DNA from: Nocardia cyriacigeorgica
GTDB taxonomy: Bacteria > Actinomycetota > Actinomycetes > Mycobacteriales > Mycobacteriaceae
Length of the DNA stretch: 64,000 nt
Reading direction: 5' to 3'
Assembly (NCBI RefSeq): GCF_029868385.1
Contig: NZ_JARWNX010000062.1
Span: forward strand, 372,001 to 436,000
The notes beneath the pieces are model-generated. The model was not told the origin of the DNA and did not search any database. It saw only the letters and a list, made by a program, of their open reading frames with translations. The position numbers were made by a program, and so were the translations under genes. Below are positions 8,434 to 21,750 of this stretch, one piece after another; position 1 is the stretch's first letter; each line of letters opens with the position of its first letter.

Positions 8434-9102
8434 GTGAGGACTCGTCCGGGGGTCGAGTTGATCGAGATACCGCCGGGGCAGGTGCGGTTGTCGGATCGGC
8501 GGACGCAGCGCAGCTGGTCGGTCGAGGTCGGCGCGTATCAGCTGGCCGTCGTGCCGGTCACTCGATCGTTGTATGCCGACGTCACCGGCCATCGGGCGGA
8601 CGTCGGAGGCGACCGGTTGCCCGCTGACAGCGTTTCGTGGATCGAGGCGATTCGTTTCTGCAACGTCCTGTCCGAACACGCCGGGATGACGCCCGCCTAC
8701 CGTGTCGATGCCGACGACGAGGTCGAATGGCTCACGACGGCCGACGGGTATCGATTGCCGACCGAGGCCGAGTGGGAGCACGCGTGCCGGGCGGGCACCG
8801 CCGGCCCCCGCTACGGCGAACTCGACGAGATCGCCTGGTATCGAGGAAATTCCGCAGACCACGTACACGAGGTGGGGACAAAGCAGCCTAATGCGTGGGG
8901 GCTGCACGACCTGCTCGGCACGGTCTGGGAATGGTGCTGGGACCTGTACGACCCGGACGTGTACGGCAGCTATCGGGTGCTGCGCGGCGGCGGGTGGTTC
9001 GATGAACACTGGAGCTGCCGCGCCTCGGTCCGGCGGCGTAGCCATCCCACGCTGCGTCTGGACGATGTCGGTTTCCGCATCGCGCGTTCGGTCGTGCGCT
9101 GA
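8434..9102 (+). CDS. SUMF1/FGE-sulfatase-domain protein
   Basis: About 222 residues with the formylglycine-generating-enzyme (SUMF1, C-type-lectin-like) fold: PVTRSLYADV, VSWIEAIRFCN, YRLPTEAEWEHACRAG, NAWGLHDLLGTVWEWCWD, RVLRGGGWFDEHWSCRASVRRR and a DVGFRIAR ending. True formylglycine-generating enzymes bind copper with a cysteine pair in the last of these motifs; only one cysteine (SCRAS) is seen, so sulfatase maturation is unlikely. The start is taken as GTG 8434, eight bases after TAGGGT (8420-8425), a leaderless-type spacing. No sulfatase gene is nearby. The reaction is unknown. Confidence 0.75.
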   Translation: MRTRPGVELIEIPPGQVRLSDRRTQRSWSVEVGAYQLAVVPVTRSLYADVTGHRADVGGDRLPADSVSWIEAIRFCNVLSEHAGMTPAYRVDADDEVEWLTTADGYRLPTEAEWEHACRAGTAGPRYGELDEIAWYRGNSADHVHEVGTKQPNAWGLHDLLGTVWEWCWDLYDPDVYGSYRVLRGGGWFDEHWSCRASVRRRSHPTLRLDDVGFRIARSVVR

Positions 9103-9534
9103 TCGCCGACGATGGGCTCGCGTCATCGCAGGTGGCCGAACAGCGCTGACGGGTTCGCCACTCAGTGCCGCCGACCGGCTCCGGGCAACCGGCCGCCGCC
9201 GACTCGATCCGATCATCGAGGTTCATGCAGGTGATGACGGGACGCTCGCGATCGGGCGGGGCCCAGGATGTGGCGGTGGTCGTCTCGGACACCGTATCGA
9301 CCACCCGTGGATCATGGGGGCGAGATCCGGCCAGGCACAGTCCGGCGGCGTGGGTGCCAGGTCGACGATTCGGAGCTGGCAGCTGGGGCAACTTGCGCTG
9401 ACTGTCCGTAGCAAGCCGCAGAATCGGCGCGGCGGACGGCTGGGTGCCGACGCGCGGCCGGACGACTCGATGGCGGTGGGCCAGCGCTATCGGGATGGCG
9501 ACGGCCGGGTGTCAGCGTGAACCGCCAGGGCCGA
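9103..9534. other. gene-poor stretch between the SUMF1 gene and secG
   Basis: These 432 bases contain only short overlapping reading frames in several phases, with no ribosome binding site and no recognisable protein motif. No repeat, RNA or strong hairpin was seen. It may be the remnant of a lost gene, but nothing supports a specific call. Confidence 0.5.
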
Positions 9535-9768
9535 TCAGGAGTACTTGATCTCCAGGCCGATGCCGAGGATGGCGATCAGCCAGATGGCTCCGGCGAAGAT
9601 GGTGACGCGGGTCAGGTTCTTCTCCACGACCGTCGAGCCGGACAGGCTGGACTGCACACCTCCGCCGAACAGGCTGGACAGACCTCCACCCTTGGCGCGG
9701 TGCAGCAGCACCAGCAGCACCAGCAGCACGCTGGTGATGATCAGGAGGATATCCAGGAACATCCGCAT
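9535..9768 (-). CDS. secG: preprotein translocase subunit SecG
   Basis: A 77-residue two-helix membrane protein. Helix 1 is ILLIITSVLLVLLVLLHRAK, the cytoplasmic loop GGGLSSLFGGGVQSSLSGST is the family signature, and helix 2 runs from about residue 54 to the IKYS end. SecG assists SecYE during Sec-dependent export. The start is ATG 9768, with a second ATG two codons later at 9762. In mycobacteria secG follows tpi closely. Here three genes separate them, and secG lies 43 bp behind the MFS exporter on the same strand. Confidence 0.95.
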   Translation of the reverse strand: MRMFLDILLIITSVLLVLLVLLHRAKGGGLSSLFGGGVQSSLSGSTVVEKNLTRVTIFAGAIWLIAILGIGLEIKYS

Positions 9769-9811
9769 GGCCGACAGTCTATGCGGACGGGGCGGATGCG
9801 ACCGAATCAGG

Positions 9812-11410
9812 TCAGCGCGGGGCCACCGCGACCAGGTGGGTGATCGTGGTCTCGTCACCGCTGGCGAACCGGGCGACGGCGCTTTCCCTGAGCTGATCCT
9901 GCGCGGTCAGCCGCACCTGATGCTGCTGCATATGCTCCGACCAGGACCGCACCACGAACGCCTCCACGTACCGGTCGACTACGCCGACGTCACGGTAGAG
10001 CCGCCATTCCATGGCGCCGGTGCGCTGCCTGGACCGGCCGACGAACACCATCGCCGCCAGGAATTCCTCGACCTGTTCTGGCGGCACATCGTAGGGGCGG
10101 AGCACCATGACCGGCCCGTCGGCCGGTGAGGGTTCCTCCACCAGCTGCGGTTCCGGCCAGAACGCCGACGGCGTGAGATCGAGCGCGTCGGCGTCGTGGC
10201 GGATCGGCAGCCACAGGGTGCTCAGCGCGCAGCAGCCGAGCAGCGCAGCCGCGGCCAGCAGCGCCGTCACCACCCCGAACGCGCCCGCCACCAGGCCCCA
10301 CACCAGCGAGCCGATGGCCTGACCGCCCATGAACACCAGCATGTACACCGACAGCCCACGCGCCCGCACCCATCCGGGCAACAGCAGCTGCATCGTCGCG
10401 TTCATGGTGGACAGGGCGAGCAACCAGGCGAAACCCGCGCATACCAGCAGCAATAGGACCGGTATCACCGCATCCAGCAGCGCAGCGCCCACGGTCGCCA
10501 CGCCGAATATCACCGCCGCGATTCCCAGCTGCCGGGTCGGGGTGAGCAGTGCACGCACCCGCGACAGCGCGAACGCGCCGAGCACCGCGCCGACCCCGAG
10601 TGCGCCGAGCATCAGGCCGTATCCCGACGAGCCGAGGCCGAGGCCGTCGCGCGCGACGACCGGCAGCAATGCCCACAGCGCGCTACCGGGGGCGATGAAC
10701 AGAATCGAGCGCAGCAGCACCCGCCGGATCGCCGGTGCGGCGCGGATGAACCGGGTACCCGCCTGTAAGGCGGCCAGTGGGCGTTCGCTGGGCAGCGACC
10801 GGTCGGCAGGCGGGCGCCGCCACAGGATCAGCGCGGCGACGATGGCACCGAAGGACAGCGCGTTGAGAGTGAACACCAGCGTCGGCCCGGACAACGACAC
10901 CAGCACACCCGCGATCGCCGGACCCACCGCGCGCCCGATGTTCATGCTCATACTGCCGAGTGCGGCCACCGACGGAATCTGTTCGCGCGGCACCAGTTCG
11001 GGCTGGATCGCCTGCCAGGCGGGCGCGGTGAGCGCCTGACCGCAGCCCAGCAGGAACAGCAGGGTCAGCAGGACCGCCGGTGTGGTGTGCCCGGTGGCCG
11101 TCGTCACCGCGAGTGTGGCCGCCAGCAGCGCCATGGTGGTCTGCGCACCGAGCAGCAATCTGCGCCGATCCACCAGATCCGCGATCACACCCGACGGAAT
11201 CGACAGCAGCATCACCGGCAACGTGGTCGCCGTCTGCACGAACGCCACCAACGCCGCCGCATTCGGCTGATCGACCAGAATCCACTGCGCCCCCACCGTC
11301 TGCATCCAGGTGCCCAGATTCGACACCAACTGCGCGATCCACAACGCCCGATACACCCGATTACGCAGCGGCGCCCAGGTGGAAGGCGGTTTCGGCGCGG
11401 CGGAGGTCAC
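9812..11410 (-). CDS. MFS exporter (EntS-like) with C-terminal ABM/EthD-type domain
   Basis: A 532-residue protein. Residues about 1-420 form a 12-helix major facilitator of the enterobactin-exporter type, with NRVYRALWIAQLVSNLGTWM at the N terminus and the cytoplasmic ADLVDRRRLLLG loop. The last ~100 residues are soluble (MVLRPYDVPPEQVEEFLAAM ... SWSEHMQQHQVRL) and look like a dimeric ferredoxin-like stress/ABM domain; DUF894-type transporters carry such a tail. The substrate is unknown, probably a small organic molecule or siderophore. The start is GTG 11410. It lies between secG and the DUF3841 gene and may be co-transcribed with secG. Confidence 0.8.
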   Translation of the reverse strand: MTSAAPKPPSTWAPLRNRVYRALWIAQLVSNLGTWMQTVGAQWILVDQPNAAALVAFVQTATTLPVMLLSIPSGVIADLVDRRRLLLGAQTTMALLAATLAVTTATGHTTPAVLLTLLFLLGCGQALTAPAWQAIQPELVPREQIPSVAALGSMSMNIGRAVGPAIAGVLVSLSGPTLVFTLNALSFGAIVAALILWRRPPADRSLPSERPLAALQAGTRFIRAAPAIRRVLLRSILFIAPGSALWALLPVVARDGLGLGSSGYGLMLGALGVGAVLGAFALSRVRALLTPTRQLGIAAVIFGVATVGAALLDAVIPVLLLLVCAGFAWLLALSTMNATMQLLLPGWVRARGLSVYMLVFMGGQAIGSLVWGLVAGAFGVVTALLAAAALLGCCALSTLWLPIRHDADALDLTPSAFWPEPQLVEEPSPADGPVMVLRPYDVPPEQVEEFLAAMVFVGRSRQRTGAMEWRLYRDVGVVDRYVEAFVVRSWSEHMQQHQVRLTAQDQLRESAVARFASGDETTITHLVAVAPR

Positions 11411-11548
11411 TCGGGTCAGCCTAGTCGGGGCTGCGATGGGACCTGAGTGATCACCCAAGCCGCCGCGATGCGAGCAGCGGTACCACAGTCGATGCACGGC
11501 AGTGGGTGCGATGCCCGGGTCGGCGCCTGTACGAGTAGCAGTCCGTCG

Positions 11549-12121
11549 TCAACGCACCGCAGCAGGCGCGGGTGTGAGGTCGGGGTCGGCGGCGATGCGG
11601 GCGGCGGTCTCGGCGTCGGGTGCGTAGTAGCGGGTGCGGATCACCCATTCGCGGCGCAGTTCGGGGATCACGATCTGGGCGTTGTCGTATTCGGATTCGA
11701 GGGTGGCGCTCCAGTCCATGGGCGCGCGGTCGGGTGGGAAGGCGGGGCCGTCGTTGCGGTCCGCGGCCCGGAGCAATTCCATCGTCACGCCGAGGTAGTC
11801 GTTCCATCGGGCGTAGGAGGTGGTCATGGTGGATGCGGCAGGGACATCGAGCTTCATCAGATGCACGCCATGCGCCCATTGATCGAGCCCGAGCAGCAGG
11901 TTCGCGGTGTCACGGGTGCGTCCGCGCCGTAATGCGCGACCGGGCCAGCACCACACCGGCGCGGCGCCGTGACAGGGGATCCTCCGATGCTCCATTTCGG
12001 CGACCATGGCGCGATAGGCGGGTCGCCAGTTCACCAGCACGCGATCCCACTCGGCACGGTAGACACCGGTGTCACGCACCGCGGCAACGACTTCCGGGGC
12101 TTGCAGCGTCCACAGTCGCAT
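11549..12121 (-). CDS. DUF3841 family protein
   Basis: A 190-residue protein beginning MRLWTLQAPEVVAAVRDTGV, then WRPAYRAMVAEMEHRRI and PVWCWPGRA, followed by HLMKLDVPAASTMTTSYARW and a YLGVTMELL helix. This order matches DUF3841, a cytoplasmic family of unknown function in which acidic and aromatic residues are conserved. The start ATG 12121 has GGGGA upstream. A 233-bp gap separates it from the divergent META lipoprotein gene. I can say nothing firm about its activity. Confidence 0.68.
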   Translation of the reverse strand: MRLWTLQAPEVVAAVRDTGVYRAEWDRVLVNWRPAYRAMVAEMEHRRIPCHGAAPVWCWPGRALRRGRTRDTANLLLGLDQWAHGVHLMKLDVPAASTMTTSYARWNDYLGVTMELLRAADRNDGPAFPPDRAPMDWSATLESEYDNAQIVIPELRREWVIRTRYYAPDAETAARIAADPDLTPAPAAVR

Positions 12122-12342
12122 CAGCGATCGTCCCCGACGCGGCACAGTATGGACATCGAATCCGCAGACACTGTTCCTCCCCTTCCTGCCCGCCGTCGGA
12201 CAGAAAACACACGGTACGTCCGAGTAGTCCTGTGCGTCACCTGATTTTCGGTCCGCCGACGTGAGCGAAGCACCCGCCGACGGAGTGGCCGAGCCGACGG
12301 CGCCCCCGAATGCGAATCCGCAACCGGCCGACCACCCGCCGG

Positions 12343-12348
12343 TAGGAT
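12343..12348 (+). promoter_or_regulatory. -10 hexamer of a probable leaderless promoter (META lipoprotein)
   Basis: TAGGAT lies exactly six bases before ATG 12355 and there is no Shine-Dalgarno sequence. Transcription would start at or next to the A of the ATG. Confidence 0.5.
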
Positions 12349-12354
12349 CGCAAC

Positions 12355-13152
12355 ATGTCGGCAAACCTGATCCGGTTCGCAGCGGCGCTGCTGCTCACCC
12401 TCGCGGCCGCGACAGCCTGCTCGAACGACGACGATTCGGAACCGGCCGGTCCCGCGCCGACGCCGATGGGGCACACCTACATCTCCACCGAGGTCGAGGG
12501 CACCCCCATTCCCGGCGGCGGCCCGCTGACACTCACTTTCGCCGACGACCGGGTCTCCGCGTCCGCGGGCTGCAATACCCACAACGGCGCCGTCACCCTC
12601 GACGGCGACACCCTCACGGTGTCGGGTCTGGCCAGCACGCTCATGGCCTGTCCCGGCGACAAGATGGGCGCCGATCAATGGCTCAGCGACCTGCTCGATG
12701 CCTCCCCCACCTGGCGCCTCGACGACGCGCGGCTCACCCTCGAGGGCAACAACACCACGGTGGTCATGATGGACAAGAAAGTCCTGCTGCCCGACCGCCC
12801 ACTGCGCGGCACTCCCTGGGTCGTCACCGCGATACTCACCCCCGACGCCCAGACCCGCTCGCAGCAGATCGACGAACTCCAGCCCACCTTCACCATCGCC
12901 GAGGACGGCTCCCTCACCGGCTTCGCCGGATGCAACCGCATGACCGGCCAGGCCGCCATCACCGAGACCCCGAACGGCGCCGATATCGCCTTCACCGTCG
13001 CCACCACCAAGATGATGTGCGCGCCCGAGGTCATGGAGGTCGAACAAGCCGTCCTGACCGCCCTCGACGGCACCGCCCAGGCCACCGTCGACTCCGACGA
13101 ACTCACTGTCCGCAACCCCAATGGCCACGGCCTGATCCTGCGCGCCCAGTAG
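12355..13152 (+). CDS. lipoprotein with two META (HslJ-like) domains
   Basis: A 265-residue exported lipoprotein. The signal peptide runs to a lipobox LAAATAC, with the lipid-carrying Cys22, followed by an acidic, Pro-rich spacer. Two META repeats follow, at about 40-145 and 150-265. Each has the characteristic pattern LTFADDRVSASAGCNTHNG or FTIAEDGSLTGFAGCNRMTG, with later TLMAC/TKMMC cysteines that may pair. META domains occur in HslJ and in envelope or stress proteins of unknown biochemical role. It stands alone, divergent from the DUF3841 gene, and converges on tpiA across a strong terminator. Confidence 0.85.
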   Translation: MSANLIRFAAALLLTLAAATACSNDDDSEPAGPAPTPMGHTYISTEVEGTPIPGGGPLTLTFADDRVSASAGCNTHNGAVTLDGDTLTVSGLASTLMACPGDKMGADQWLSDLLDASPTWRLDDARLTLEGNNTTVVMMDKKVLLPDRPLRGTPWVVTAILTPDAQTRSQQIDELQPTFTIAEDGSLTGFAGCNRMTGQAAITETPNGADIAFTVATTKMMCAPEVMEVEQAVLTALDGTAQATVDSDELTVRNPNGHGLILRAQ

Positions 13153-13323
13153 CCGCACCCGTCGCCCCGACCTCGACGGGGCGCCAACCATTCACCACGC
13201 CACCGGGCTCAGCGCGAACCACCCGCTGACAGCCGGTCCAGAACAGAGGGTTTGCTCGCGCCTGTACTGAGCCACGACGATCGCGGCATGCGACATCCAC
13301 AACCGAGGTCGGCCGAGAACGAC

Positions 13324-13359
13324 TGAGGCCCACCGGGATACCGATCCCGGTGGGCCTCA
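13324..13359. terminator. bidirectional terminator, tpiA / META lipoprotein
   Basis: A perfect 16-bp stem, TGAGGCCCACCGGGAT against ATCCCGGTGGGCCTCA, encloses a 4-nt loop. It lies 15 bp beyond the tpiA stop (13375, minus strand) and serves as the end of the gap-pgk-tpiA operon. Confidence 0.85.
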
Positions 13360-13374
13360 TCGATATTCACCCGA

Positions 13375-15401
<2,027 letters not shown>

Positions 15402-15406
15402 CTGCG

Positions 15407-16471
<1,065 letters not shown>

Positions 16472-16640
16472 CTAGTGCCCGGCCGCAACCTCACAGACAC
16501 GCACCTCACGATTGCCAGCCGGGCGGTGGTGCGCGTCTTCCTCGCCTCGAGCAGGACGGGAAGCCCGGCACACTCCGGGCAGCCGTCACCGATCCGGTAT
16601 GACGACTGCACCGGGCCGAGCGCGCCGACCGACCCCCGGC

Positions 16641-17624
16641 TCAGGCTTCGTCGAGCAATTCCGCGGTGACCGCCGACTCGGTATCGGGTACGCCCAATTC
16701 CTTGGCCCGGCGATCGGCCATGGACAGCAGCCGCCGGATACGTCCGGCCACAGCGTCTTTGGTCATCGGCGGATCGGCCAGCTGGCCCAGCTCCTCGAGC
16801 GAGGCCTGCCGATGCTGTACGCGCAGTTTGCCCGCGGCGGCCAGATGATCGGGCACATCGTCGGCCAGGATGTCGAGCGCACGCTCCACCCTGGCGGCGG
16901 CGGCGACGGCGGCGCGGGCCGAACGGCGCAGGTTGGCGTCATCGAAGTTGGCGAGTCGGTTCGCGGTGGCACGGACTTCTCTGCGCATCCGGCGCTCTTC
17001 CCAGGTGAGCCGGGTGTCCTGCGCACCCATCCTGGTGAGCAGGGCGCCGATGGCCTCACCGTCGCGCACCACCACCCGGTCGGTGCCGCGCACTTCACGG
17101 GCCTTGGCCGAGATGCCGAGCCGCCGCGCCGCACCCACCAGCGCCAGCGCCGCCTCGGGGCCGGGGCAGCTCACTTCGAGCGCCGAGGAACGACCGGGTT
17201 CGGTGAGCGAGCCGTGTGCGAGAAACGCACCGCGCCAAGCGGCTTCGGCGTCACCGACACTGCCGCCGACCACTTGCGCCGGCAGTCCGCGCACCGGACG
17301 GCCACGCACATCGAGCAGGCCGGTCTGACGCGCCAGTGCCTCGCCCTCCTTGGACACCCGCACCACGTAGCGCGAGGTCTTTCGCAGTCCGCCCGCACCG
17401 AGAACGTGCACGTCGGAGCCGTATCCGTAGAGTTCGAAGATTTCCCGCCGTAGCCTGCGCGCGATGGAGCCCATATCCACCTCGGCCTCGACGATCACCC
17501 GCCCGCCGACGATGTGCAGTCCACCGGCGAAGCGCAGCAGGGCGGACAGTTCCGCCTTGCGCGAGCTCACCTGGGACACCGCGAGCCTGCTCAGCTCGTC
17601 CTTCACTTCGGCAGTCATCGCCAC
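16641..17624 (-). CDS. whiA: DNA-binding protein WhiA
   Basis: The 327-residue protein has the LAGLIDADG-homing-endonuclease-like N-terminal fold ([33 protein letters not shown]) and a C-terminal helix-turn-helix ([21 protein letters not shown] then RIRRLLSMA). WhiA works with WhiB-type proteins to start sporulation or division programs in actinobacteria and is conserved in non-sporulating relatives. GTG 17624 has an AGGAG at 8 nt; ATG 17618 is the alternative that aligns with mycobacterial WhiA. The start overlaps the yvcK stop by 10 bases, as part of uvrC-rapZ-yvcK-whiA. Confidence 0.95.
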   Translation of the reverse strand: MAMTAEVKDELSRLAVSQVSSRKAELSALLRFAGGLHIVGGRVIVEAEVDMGSIARRLRREIFELYGYGSDVHVLGAGGLRKTSRYVVRVSKEGEALARQTGLLDVRGRPVRGLPAQVVGGSVGDAEAAWRGAFLAHGSLTEPGRSSALEVSCPGPEAALALVGAARRLGISAKAREVRGTDRVVVRDGEAIGALLTRMGAQDTRLTWEERRMRREVRATANRLANFDDANLRRSARAAVAAAARVERALDILADDVPDHLAAAGKLRVQHRQASLEELGQLADPPMTKDAVAGRIRRLLSMADRRAKELGVPDTESAVTAELLDEA

Positions 17625-18661
17625 GAGACGCGCTCCTTTCCACCCAACCCGGACCGCACATCCTGACCCATGTGCCGTCCTTCGACTCGAAGCCCTGACA
17701 TTTGCGGCCGAGGTTCCCGGATCAGTCGATCCAGTGCGGCGGCAAGCTTTCCGGGATGGTGCCGGTCCGTTCCCGCGTCGGCGACATCGGAAAAGACTAC
17801 CCGCGCTCGCAACTGTTCGGCCGCTCTTGCCACATGTTCGCGCTCCCTACCCTCGGGCACGCACCCGGAATCGACCAGAACATCGTCGACCGCGAAATCC
17901 GGTGCGTGCTGGGACAATACATGCAAATGGCGTTCGGCGGAGAATCCTGCGGTCTCCCCCGGCTCAGCGGCCAGATTCAGCACGAGCACCTTGCGCGCCC
18001 TGGTGTAGACCAGCGCCTCGTGCAGTTCGGGGACGAGCACGTGCGGGATCACGCTGGTGAACCAGGAACCCGGGCCGAGCACCACCACATCGGCGTGTTC
18101 GATGGCCGAGGTGGCCTCCGGACTCGCGGGCGGATCGGAGGGGATCAACCGCACCCGGCGCACCTTGCCCGGTGTCGTCGCCACCGCCACCTGGCCCCGG
18201 ATACACCGGCTCACGCGCGGATCGGCTTCGAGCCCGGAGACGTCGGCTTCGATATCGAGGGCGATCGGAGACATGGGCAGCACCCGCCCCGTCACCCCGA
18301 GCAGCGCCGCCACCTGGTCGAGGGCGGCCACTGGATCGCCGAGGACTTCGGTGAGCCCGGCCAGGATCAGGTTGCCCACCGAATGCCCGGCCAGCGCGCC
18401 GGTGCCACCGAAGCGATGCTGCACCGTGCGCGTCCACACACCGTCACTGTCGGCGGCCAGCGCGGCCAGCGCCATGCGTAGGTCACCGGGCGGTGGCACC
18501 CCGAGTTCGGCACGTAATCGGCCGGAGGAACCACCGTCGTCGGCGACGGTGACCACGGCGCAGATCCGCGTGGTCAGCCGCCGTATCGCCGTCAACGTCG
18601 CGTACAGACCGTGCCCACCACCGAGTGCGACGATGGCGGGATTGGCGTCCCAGCCCGTCAT
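17615..18661 (-). CDS. yvcK: YvcK/CuvA family gluconeogenesis and morphogenesis factor
   Basis: A 348-residue UPF0052 protein. [15 protein letters not shown] (from about residue 11) is the N-terminal nucleotide-sugar-binding loop, with [17 protein letters not shown] and GHSVGNL following as family signatures. Related proteins bind UDP-sugars and link carbon source to cell-wall growth; the mycobacterial homologue CuvA affects shape and carbon use. The start ATG 18661 overlaps the rapZ stop by four bases (ATGA), so the two are coupled. Confidence 0.93.
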   Translation of the reverse strand: MTGWDANPAIVALGGGHGLYATLTAIRRLTTRICAVVTVADDGGSSGRLRAELGVPPPGDLRMALAALAADSDGVWTRTVQHRFGGTGALAGHSVGNLILAGLTEVLGDPVAALDQVAALLGVTGRVLPMSPIALDIEADVSGLEADPRVSRCIRGQVAVATTPGKVRRVRLIPSDPPASPEATSAIEHADVVVLGPGSWFTSVIPHVLVPELHEALVYTRARKVLVLNLAAEPGETAGFSAERHLHVLSQHAPDFAVDDVLVDSGCVPEGREREHVARAAEQLRARVVFSDVADAGTDRHHPGKLAAALDRLIREPRPQMSGLRVEGRHMGQDVRSGLGGKERVSWR

Positions 18662-19611
18662 TCGCGCCCCAGATCCCGATGGACCACACGCACCACATCG
18701 ACCGCTCCGTCGGAGGCGGTTCGCATCGATTCGCCCAGCGCTTCGGCGATCGCCACGCTCCGGTGCCTGCCGCCGGTGCACCCCACTGCCACCGTCATGT
18801 ATCGCTTCCCCTCTTGGCGGTAACCGTTCGTGACCAGGTCGAGCAGGTGGTGGCAGGTACGCAGATAGTCGTCCGCACCCGACCGGGACAGCACGTACTC
18901 GCTGACCACCGACTCCTGTCCAGAATGTTCCCGCAGTTCTGGTATCCAGTGTGGATTGGGCAGAAAACGCACATCCAACACCATGTCCGCGTCCAGCGGT
19001 ACCCCGTACTTGAAACCGAACGACTGCACCGTCAACTGCAAGGCGGCCGAGGCGCCGCCGCCGTAGGCCTCCTCGAGCTTGCGGTGCAGTTGATGGATGG
19101 ACAGTTCGGTGGTGTCGATGACCAGATCGGCGGCGGCCTTCACCGCCGAGAGCCGGATGCGCTCGGCCGCGATTCCCGCCGACAAGGTGCCGTCGGCGCT
19201 CTCGCTCTGCAATGGATGACGCCGTCTGGCGAACCCGAACCGGCGGATCAGCACATCGTCGGAGGCCTCCAGGAACAGCACCCTGGTACGCACCCCGCGC
19301 TCACGCAACTGTTCGGTGACCACCGAGAGATCGCCGGTGAAGAAGCGGCTGCGCACGTCCATGACCAGGGCCAACCGTCGGATCGGCGGATCGGCGGCGG
19401 CGCCGAGTTCCACCATGCGCCCGATCAGCTCGGGCGGCAGATTATCGGTGACGTACCAGCCGAGGTCCTCGAGCACCTTCGCCGCGGTCCCGCGGCCCGC
19501 TCCGGACAGGCCGGTCACCAGGACGACCTCTACCTGCGCACCGGCGGGCCCGCCGCGCGCTGCGGCGGGCCCGGGGGCACGGCCGCTGCTGTTCGATTCG
19601 ACGCGTGTCAT
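18658..19611 (-). CDS. rapZ: RapZ family nucleotide-binding protein
   Basis: A 317-residue protein with a variant Walker A ([12 protein letters not shown], residues about 34-45, Arg for Lys), LVMDVRSR as Walker B-like strand, a conserved [23 protein letters not shown] block and the C-terminal [17 protein letters not shown] phosphate loop. In Escherichia coli RapZ guides RNase E to the GlmZ RNA; in actinobacteria, which lack that RNA, the role is open. Start ATG 19611 follows GGTGG; two earlier ATGs at 19650 and 19686 are less likely. It lies 90 bp behind uvrC. Confidence 0.92.
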   Translation of the reverse strand: [317 protein letters not shown]

Positions 19612-19701
19612 GTACCACCGGATCTGTTGTCTCGGGTGCCTCTCGATCATCTCGCACCGGATTCGGTATCCGGCGCAGACACACAACGTACGCGAACTCG
19701 G

Positions 19702-21744
19702 CTAATCTCCGCGCAACGCGGCCAGCACCGCCTGTGCCGTCGCCACCCCGATCCCCGGTACCTCGGTGATCTCCTCGACCGTCGCCTCCTTCAATTTGGC
19801 GACCGAGCCGAAGTGCGTGACCAGCGCCGTTCGCCGGGCCGCACCCAGCCCGCGCACCGAGTCCAGCGCGGAGGCCGTCATCCGGCGGGAGCGTTTGCTG
19901 CGGTGGAAGGTGATGGCGAACCGGTGGGCCTCATCACGCACCCGTTGCAGCAGGTAGAGCGCTTCGCTGGTGCGCGGCATGATCACCGGGTCCGGTTCGC
20001 CGGGCACCCACACTTCCTCGAGGCGTTTGGCCAGGCCGATCACCGCGACATCGGTGATGCCGAGTTCGTCGAGCACCTCGGCGGCCGCCGCGACCTGCGG
20101 TGCGCCACCGTCGACGACGTACAGGTTCGGCGGGTAGGCGAACCGGCGTGGTTTGCCGGTCGCCGGATCGATACCGGGCAGCGAGGTGGGCGCGTCGTCG
20201 GCCTCATCGAGCTCCGCCGGGGTGTGCGCGGCGGCCTCGACGGAGACGGGAGTATCGAGTTCGACGCGTTCGGCGGCGTCGCGTTCACGGCGCAACCGGC
20301 CGAACCGGCGCCTGGTGACCTCGGCGATGCTGCCGACGTCATCGGAGCGGCCCTCGCCCGCGGCTTCCTTGATCGTGTAGTGCCGATATTCGGATTTGCG
20401 CGGTAGTCCGTCTTCGAACACCACCAGCGAGGCCACCACATCAGTGCCCTGCACATGACTGATGTCCACACATTCGATGCGCAGCGGCGCGGTGTCGAGA
20501 TCGAGCGCGTCCTGAATGTCTTGCAGGGCAGCCGATCTCGAGGTCAGATCACCGGCCCGGCGGAGTTTGTGCTGGGCCAGCGCCTCCTGTGCGTTGCGCT
20601 GTACGGTCTCGGCCAGCGCCTTCTTGTCGCCGCGGCGCGGCACCCGCACCTGCACCGCCGAACCCCGCAGTTGTGACAGCCACTGCTGCACCTGCTCCAC
20701 ATCGGCCGGAAGATCGGGGACCAGCACCTCGCGCGGTACCACGGTGGCCGACTGTTCCTCGGCGCCCTGGGCGGCGACGGCGGCCTGCTCGCCGTAGAAC
20801 TGGGTGAGGAACTGCTCGACCAGCGCCCCCATCTCGCCACCGGCCTCGGGGACGTCGACGGCGTCACCGGATTTGTCGACCACCCAGCCGCGTTGACCGC
20901 GCACCCGGCCGTCGCGCACATGGAAGATCTGCACCGCCACCTCGAGCTCGTCGGTGGCGAAGGCGATCACATCGGCGTCGGTGCCGGTGCCGAGCACCAC
21001 GGCCTGTTTCTCCAGGGCCCGTCGCAGCGCCTGCACATCGTCGCGCAGCCGAGCGGCGGTTTCGAAGTCGAGGTCGGTGGCGGCCTCGTGCATCCGCCGT
21101 TCCAGCTCACGGACCATTCGGTCGGTGCGCCCGGCCAGGAAGTCGCAGAAGTCCTCGACGATGCGCCGGTGCTGTTCGGCGGTGACCCGGCCGACGCACG
21201 GCGCCGAGCATTTGTCGATATAGCCGAGCAGACAGGGGCGTCCGATCTGGCTGTGCCGCTTGAACACTCCGTTCGAGCAGGTACGCGCGGGGAATACCCG
21301 CAGCAGCAGATCCAAGGTTTCCCGGATCGCCCAGGCGTGGGCATAGGGCCCGAAGTAGCGCACCCCTTTCTTGCGCGCGCCGCGGTAGACGAACAGCCGC
21401 GGATACTCTTCGTTCAGCGTGACCGCCAGCACCGGATACGACTTGTCGTCGCGGTAGCGGACATTGAATCGCGGATCGAACTCCTTGATCCAGTTGTATT
21501 CCAGCTGGAGCGCCTCGACCTCGGTGGACACCACGGTCCACTCGACACTCGCCGCGGTGGTCACCATCTGGCGAGTGCGCGGGTGCAGTGAGGCGACGTC
21601 GGCGAAGTAGGAGTTCAGCCGGGAACGCAGACTCTTGGCTTTGCCGACGTAGATGACGCGACGGTAGGAATCCCGGAACTTGTACACACCGGGTTCGACG
21701 GGAATCGTGCCCGGCTTCGGCCGGTACGTCGCGGGATCTGCCAC
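19702..21744 (-). CDS. uvrC: excinuclease ABC subunit C
   Basis: A 680-residue nuclease that makes both incisions during nucleotide excision repair. It has the GIY-YIG domain at 15-95 ([23 protein letters not shown]), a cysteine cluster [22 protein letters not shown], the UVR motif ([20 protein letters not shown]), the RNase H-like EndoV domain ([20 protein letters not shown] ... [10 protein letters not shown]) and a helix-hairpin-helix end ([28 protein letters not shown]). An insertion of about 60 acidic residues (around 500-530) is Nocardia-like. GTG 21744 is probably leaderless, behind a damage-type promoter. Confidence 0.97.
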   Translation of the reverse strand: MADPATYRPKPGTIPVEPGVYKFRDSYRRVIYVGKAKSLRSRLNSYFADVASLHPRTRQMVTTAASVEWTVVSTEVEALQLEYNWIKEFDPRFNVRYRDDKSYPVLAVTLNEEYPRLFVYRGARKKGVRYFGPYAHAWAIRETLDLLLRVFPARTCSNGVFKRHSQIGRPCLLGYIDKCSAPCVGRVTAEQHRRIVEDFCDFLAGRTDRMVRELERRMHEAATDLDFETAARLRDDVQALRRALEKQAVVLGTGTDADVIAFATDELEVAVQIFHVRDGRVRGQRGWVVDKSGDAVDVPEAGGEMGALVEQFLTQFYGEQAAVAAQGAEEQSATVVPREVLVPDLPADVEQVQQWLSQLRGSAVQVRVPRRGDKKALAETVQRNAQEALAQHKLRRAGDLTSRSAALQDIQDALDLDTAPLRIECVDISHVQGTDVVASLVVFEDGLPRKSEYRHYTIKEAAGEGRSDDVGSIAEVTRRRFGRLRRERDAAERVELDTPVSVEAAAHTPAELDEADDAPTSLPGIDPATGKPRRFAYPPNLYVVDGGAPQVAAAAEVLDELGITDVAVIGLAKRLEEVWVPGEPDPVIMPRTSEALYLLQRVRDEAHRFAITFHRSKRSRRMTASALDSVRGLGAARRTALVTHFGSVAKLKEATVEEITEVPGIGVATAQAVLAALRGD

Positions 21745-21750
21745 GCACCC

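Noticed and set aside
9165-9414. Small frames on both strands between the SUMF1 gene and secG
   Set aside because: No start signals, no conserved pattern, mutually overlapping.
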